Assembly: GCF_022815725.1 (NCBI RefSeq)
Contig: NZ_JALGRF010000005.1
Location: forward strand, 61,523-125,522
Length of the DNA stretch: 64,000 nt
Reading direction: 5' to 3'
Origin: Streptomyces sp. APSN-46.1
GTDB taxonomy: Bacteria > Actinomycetota > Actinomycetes > Streptomycetales > Streptomycetaceae
Part shown: positions 61,233 to 64,000 of the stretch, piece by piece
How positions within the stretch are numbered: position 1 is the first letter of the stretch
How the letters are laid out: every line of letters starts with the position of its first letter
Made by a program: the position numbers and the translations under genes
The notes under the pieces: model-generated
Databases searched by the model: none
What the model was told of the DNA's origin: nothing
The model's input: the letters and a program-made list of their open reading frames with translations, nothing else

Positions 61233-62246
61233 TCACCCTTCCACCGGTGCCGTACCCGGCCCCGCAACCGACCCGGCCAAGGGAACCGAGCGCGCGAATC
61301 CGCCGTCCACCATCAGACCAGCCACCGTCTCCAGCTCGGACGGGTTGCCCGCCAACCGCTCAAGAAAGGCGTCGAAATCGGCACCGCACGGCAGCAACAG
61401 CCGCTCCACGCGCTCCCGCACCGACCAGCCGTCCCGGTCGCGTGCGTCGTCGTACGGGGAGAACCACACCGAGCCGACGCCCTCGCCCCTCACCTTCACC
61501 GCGAGCAGCCCGCCCTGGACGAAGGCCACACACAGGTAATCCTTCGTCAGATGGTCCCGCAGACACTTGTTGACGTAGACCAGGTCATTGACCGCCGCCT
61601 GCTCACGCACCGTGAAGAACGGCTGGTCCACCAGCACACCCAGCTCCACGTCCAGCCCCGCACCCACCGGCGCACAGCCGCCCGCGGCCTTCAGGAAGGC
61701 GCGGTACGCCTCCGGCAGCCGGTACCCGAGATCCTCCTCGACACCCTGCACCTGCTGCTCCGACACCGACACCACCGACTTCGGCAGCCCCAGATGCACC
61801 GGACGCACCTCCTGCAACGCCCGCGTCCCACGCTTCTCGTGGTCCACCGGCGCCGTCGTCAGCCCCGCGTGATGCCGCAGCAACGCCTTCACCTCGACCG
61901 GCACCAGCTCCATGCGGCGAGAACCAGCCACGTGATGCCACGTCCAGCCATGCGGCGTCGCCACCGCGCCCACCGTGTCCCACAACGCGTGACCGGCCGC
62001 ACGCATCGCCGCGTTCGCCGACACGTAGTCCGTCAACCGCAACTCGTCCACGCCGAAACCCTCCGGCGGCTCGGCGATCTCCACCGCGGCACGCGCGTAG
62101 GACGCGAAATCGGGATGTCCGTTGCCGTCCATCCGCACACCGTGGGGATGCCGAGCGGCCCGGACCGGGTCCGGGAAATGCACGACCTGCCCCGAATAAG
62201 CGGCGTTGGGTGGCGCGGCATGCTGCCCGAGCCGACCTGTCGTCAT
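61233..62246 (-). CDS. WHH-like nuclease domain fused to SMI1/KNR4 (SUKH-1) immunity domain
   Basis: 337 residues starting MTTGRLGQHAAPPNAAYSGQ. Residues ~1-135 resemble a toxin nuclease tip: GQVVHFPDPVRAARHPHGVR, GHALWDTVGAVATPHGWTWH, with H104-H105, MELVPVEVK and H125-H126 matching the treble-clef WHH/HNH pattern. Residues ~165-325 are SUKH-1: EDLGYRLPEAYRAFLKAAGG, DLVYVNKCLRDHLTKDYLCV, VWFSPYDDARDRDGWSVRER. Toxin and immunity parts in one chain is a known SUKH arrangement. Some nuclease residues may be degenerate. The SUKH-4 gene follows in the same orientation. Confidence 0.8.
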   Translation of the reverse strand: MTTGRLGQHAAPPNAAYSGQVVHFPDPVRAARHPHGVRMDGNGHPDFASYARAAVEIAEPPEGFGVDELRLTDYVSANAAMRAAGHALWDTVGAVATPHGWTWHHVAGSRRMELVPVEVKALLRHHAGLTTAPVDHEKRGTRALQEVRPVHLGLPKSVVSVSEQQVQGVEEDLGYRLPEAYRAFLKAAGGCAPVGAGLDVELGVLVDQPFFTVREQAAVNDLVYVNKCLRDHLTKDYLCVAFVQGGLLAVKVRGEGVGSVWFSPYDDARDRDGWSVRERVERLLLPCGADFDAFLERLAGNPSELETVAGLMVDGGFARSVPLAGSVAGPGTAPVEG

Positions 62247-62474
62247 GGCGGTAGCCCCCTGCTGGATCTGGCTGGTTCACCACAGCCTATGCGGTCCGGC
62301 AAGAGGCTCACCCGCCCCCGGCCCACGCACACCCACCAGGGCCGGGAACATCCGAATTAACACGAATATTCGACCCCGCTTCCACACCGCAGAGGACATT
62401 TGACAGGCTGTCCCCGCAGCACGGGGGCGTGCGCGACAGCGGCCACCACCGCAGCCACGGGAGGGAAACAGACC
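62247..62474. promoter_or_regulatory. Divergent promoter region of the SUKH/deaminase cluster
   Basis: The 228-bp gap between two divergent genes has an A/T-rich patch with CGAATATTCG (62363-62372, a perfect palindrome) and TTGACA at 62400-62405. The inverted repeat GACAG-G-CTGTC spans 62402-62412. These are candidate operator and promoter elements. Confidence 0.45.
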
Positions 62475-63056
62475 ATGCAGAACACGGCGACACGCACAGA
62501 CCCGACACCCGTCGGCGGCAACGCCACACCAGCCGGCCGGACCACCACCGCCGCCGCGACCGCAACCGCAACCGGCGACCCCCGCCTGCGCTGGAGCAAC
62601 ACCGACGGCCCCACCGTCCCCGTACTCCGCTTCCGCCGCGACGGCATCCTCCCCACCGTCGCCGCCGCCCTCTCCGTACGCGGCGAAACCCTCACCGGCA
62701 CCGCCGGCAAAGCCGACCAGCCACCCGCCCTGCACCCACTCGTCCAGGACTTCCTCGACACCCTCACCAGCGGCCAGCGGGAACGCTTCACCGGACGCTG
62801 CCCCGAAGCCATCCTGCTCTCCCGCCACATCACCGCGGTCGAAGGCGCCCGCAGCAAACGCGCCTCCCGCAAACCCCTCACCGCCGGCGAAGCCCGCCGC
62901 TCCCTCAAGAACTCCAAAATCACCGCCCGCCGCATCCGCGAAGACGGCGACCCCCTCCACGGCAGCTACGCACCCCCCTGCCGCTCCTGCGACGCCCTCC
63001 TCTCCCACTTCGGCGTCCGCTCCATCGACCTCACCCCCGCCCCGCAGAAGGTCTGA
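62475..63056 (+). CDS. YwqJ-type nucleic-acid/nucleotide deaminase
   Basis: 193 residues starting MQNTATRTDPTPVGGNATPA. A variable Thr/Ala-rich N-terminus is followed by LHPLVQDFLDTLTSGQRERF. The active site is GRCPEAILLSRHI, with Cys109 as zinc ligand and Glu111 as proton shuttle, and APPCRSCDALLSHFGV, with Cys169 and Cys172 as the PCxxC ligands. The catalytic set looks complete. YwqJ deaminases are toxin domains of polymorphic systems. GGAGGG precedes the ATG. The SUKH-3 gene follows by 11 bp, as expected of a toxin-immunity pair. Confidence 0.82.
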   Translation: MQNTATRTDPTPVGGNATPAGRTTTAAATATATGDPRLRWSNTDGPTVPVLRFRRDGILPTVAAALSVRGETLTGTAGKADQPPALHPLVQDFLDTLTSGQRERFTGRCPEAILLSRHITAVEGARSKRASRKPLTAGEARRSLKNSKITARRIREDGDPLHGSYAPPCRSCDALLSHFGVRSIDLTPAPQKV

Positions 63057-63067
63057 CGCCACCCACC

Positions 63068-63586
63068 ATGAGCGCCCCCTCCGCCTCCGCCGCGTCCTAC
63101 GACCGCTCCTCCACCACCCGCTTCCCCGTCGCCGTCGACTCCGCGCTGCGCACCGCCGGCTGGGAACCCGGCCGCTGGGACATCAAGCAGGCCGAATACT
63201 GGGCCGACGCCCTGCGCGACCACACCACACCCGCCGGACACCGCCACACCGTCTTCCCCGCCGCCGTCGAGGCCTGGGCCGAATTCGGCGGCCTCCACAT
63301 CACCGCCCCCGGCCCGGGCCGCCAGATCGCCCCCGTCCCCCTCCACCTCGACCCCCTCACCGGCCTCCACCTCGCCCGCACCTTCGCCGACCTCGGCCGC
63401 GCCCTCTCCACCCAGCTCTGCCCCCTCGGCATCGACGCCGACGCCGGCTCCCACCTCGCCATCGACCGCGAAGGCCGCGTCTACGGCATCGACCACACCG
63501 GCGACTGGTACCTCGGCGCAGCCCTGGACGAAGCCCTCACCCTCCTCCTGACCGGCCTCCAACCCCCCCGCCTCACCACCACCTGA
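63068..63586 (+). CDS. SUKH-3 family immunity protein
   Basis: 172 residues starting MSAPSASAASYDRSSTTRFP. It has RTAGWEPGRWDIKQAEYWAD, FPAAVEAWAEFGGLHITAPG, LSTQLCPLGIDADAGSHLAI and DREGRVYGIDHTGDWYLGAA, the pattern of SUKH-3 (W at the start, E-F-G-G-L, then lCPlG and DxxGRvY). It should bind and block the deaminase encoded just upstream. No strong ribosome binding site is seen, suggesting coupling. Confidence 0.82.
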   Translation: MSAPSASAASYDRSSTTRFPVAVDSALRTAGWEPGRWDIKQAEYWADALRDHTTPAGHRHTVFPAAVEAWAEFGGLHITAPGPGRQIAPVPLHLDPLTGLHLARTFADLGRALSTQLCPLGIDADAGSHLAIDREGRVYGIDHTGDWYLGAALDEALTLLLTGLQPPRLTTT

Positions 63587-63611
63587 CCCGGCCCCGGCGG
63601 TAACCGCGCCC

Positions 63612-63636
63612 CGCCCCTCGCCAACCCCGAGGGGCG
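63612..63636 (+). terminator. Terminator after the SUKH-3 gene
   Basis: CGCCCCTCG (63612-63620) pairs perfectly with CGAGGGGCG (63628-63636) around a 7-nt loop. It lies 25 bp past the stop. Confidence 0.7.
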
Positions 63637-63720
63637 CCACACCCCAGCCCTGTTCCGCCCTGTTCCGCTGGGCCAGTAGTGGGCTGATGCACAAACATGA
63701 CCTGCGAGGAGAGGCCGTCC

Positions 63721-64000
63721 GTGCCTCGGGTGAGCCCCCGGCCGCCGGTTCGAGGGTGGTACCAGATACCAAAACACCTTGGAACCGCGGTCCCCACGGC
63801 AGTGCTTACAGACACAGCCCCCAGGACCCCCGACCCAAGGGACCCACCGGCCCCCTCGCCCCCTCGCCGCTCGCCACCGCGCCAAAGGGCCCCCGGCCCA
63901 CCGGCACACCGCCCAGCCGGGACAAGGCGGCCACCGGAACAAGGGGGCTGCCGGCCCACCGGAACACCGGGCAGGGGAGCTACCGGCGCCCCGGGGAACC
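63721..64000 (+). CDS. Possible start of a Pro-rich protein (runs off the window)
   Basis: GTG 63721 has GAGGAGAGG upstream, and the frame stays open to the window end. It reads MPRVSPRPPVRGWYQIPKHL, then GTAVPTAVLTDTAPRTPDPR, then Pro/Arg/Gly-rich sequence. The composition is unusual and third-position bias is weaker than in neighbours. It could be the front of a membrane protein or not coding at all. Confidence 0.35.
   Translation, partial: MPRVSPRPPVRGWYQIPKHLGTAVPTAVLTDTAPRTPDPRDPPAPSPPRRSPPRQRAPGPPAHRPAGTRRPPEQGGCRPTGTPGRGATGAPGN

Noticed and set aside
58469..61573. Arg/His-rich 1034-codon plus-strand frame
   Set aside because: Antisense of the SUKH-4 protein gene; an artefact of the repetitive Gly/Pro coding region.

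Overview
The window is high-GC DNA with strong G/C bias at third codon positions, frequent GTG starts and GGAGG-type ribosome binding sites. It carries genes typical of a Streptomyces chromosome: two resuscitation-promoting factors, a FilP-like coiled-coil protein, XRE/DUF397 and XRE/DUF6879 pairs, and the leucyl tRNA with anticodon UAA (bldA). From memory, gene order broadly follows the S. coelicolor core around hutU-cbs-ndh-eno-rpf-mfd. No database was consulted.

Layout. 0-5.4 kb: start of hutU, a divergent fold-III PLP decarboxylase-like enzyme, a TetR/FAD-monooxygenase pair with two matching operators, an RpiR regulator and a small membrane protein. 5.7-12.6 kb: cystathionine beta-synthase, an SGNH hydrolase, a thiolase, small conserved proteins and a Bax-inhibitor-1 protein. 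12.8 kb: bldA. 13.3-16.7 kb: a MacB-like ABC exporter. 16.8-19.6 kb: a cyclopropane-synthase-like methyltransferase and the type II NADH dehydrogenase ndh, with Rex-type operators upstream.

20.1-25.75 kb is an accessory island between ndh and ppx. It holds two XRE regulators with small partners, an RsbW-like ATPase pair, and an eroded polymorphic-toxin area. In that area toxin C-terminal stubs overlap the starts of the next immunity-like genes, including two tandem Imm50-like proteins.

25.76-34.8 kb returns to core genes: ppx, DUF501, ftsB/divIC-like, eno, two Rpf/LysM proteins (the first behind a ydaO-type c-di-AMP riboswitch), a P450, a MazG protein and a SurA-like lipoprotein. 34.9-41.8 kb: a YfhO-like membrane protein, a Ser/Thr kinase with a translationally coupled membrane protein, and an N-6 DNA methylase-like protein. 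41.9-45.5 kb: four exported proteins, three of them paralogues; a decayed copy of the methylase lies between the first and second. 45.6-49.1 kb: mfd. 49.4-52.8 kb: a second ABC exporter closely resembling the first. 53.2-57.3 kb: an MFS exporter, a membrane protein, a CGNR zinc-finger regulator and an alpha/beta hydrolase.

57.5-63.6 kb: a FilP-like coiled-coil protein, then a cluster built from polymorphic-toxin modules. Two co-oriented minus-strand genes encode a WHH-like nuclease domain fused to SMI1/KNR4 and an Imm35-like/collagen-like repeat/deaminase-like/SUKH-4 protein. Divergent from them are a YwqJ-type deaminase and a SUKH-3 protein. No secretion or RHS parts are fused, so the cluster may act inside the cell. 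I consider this and the eroded island the most interesting parts of the window.
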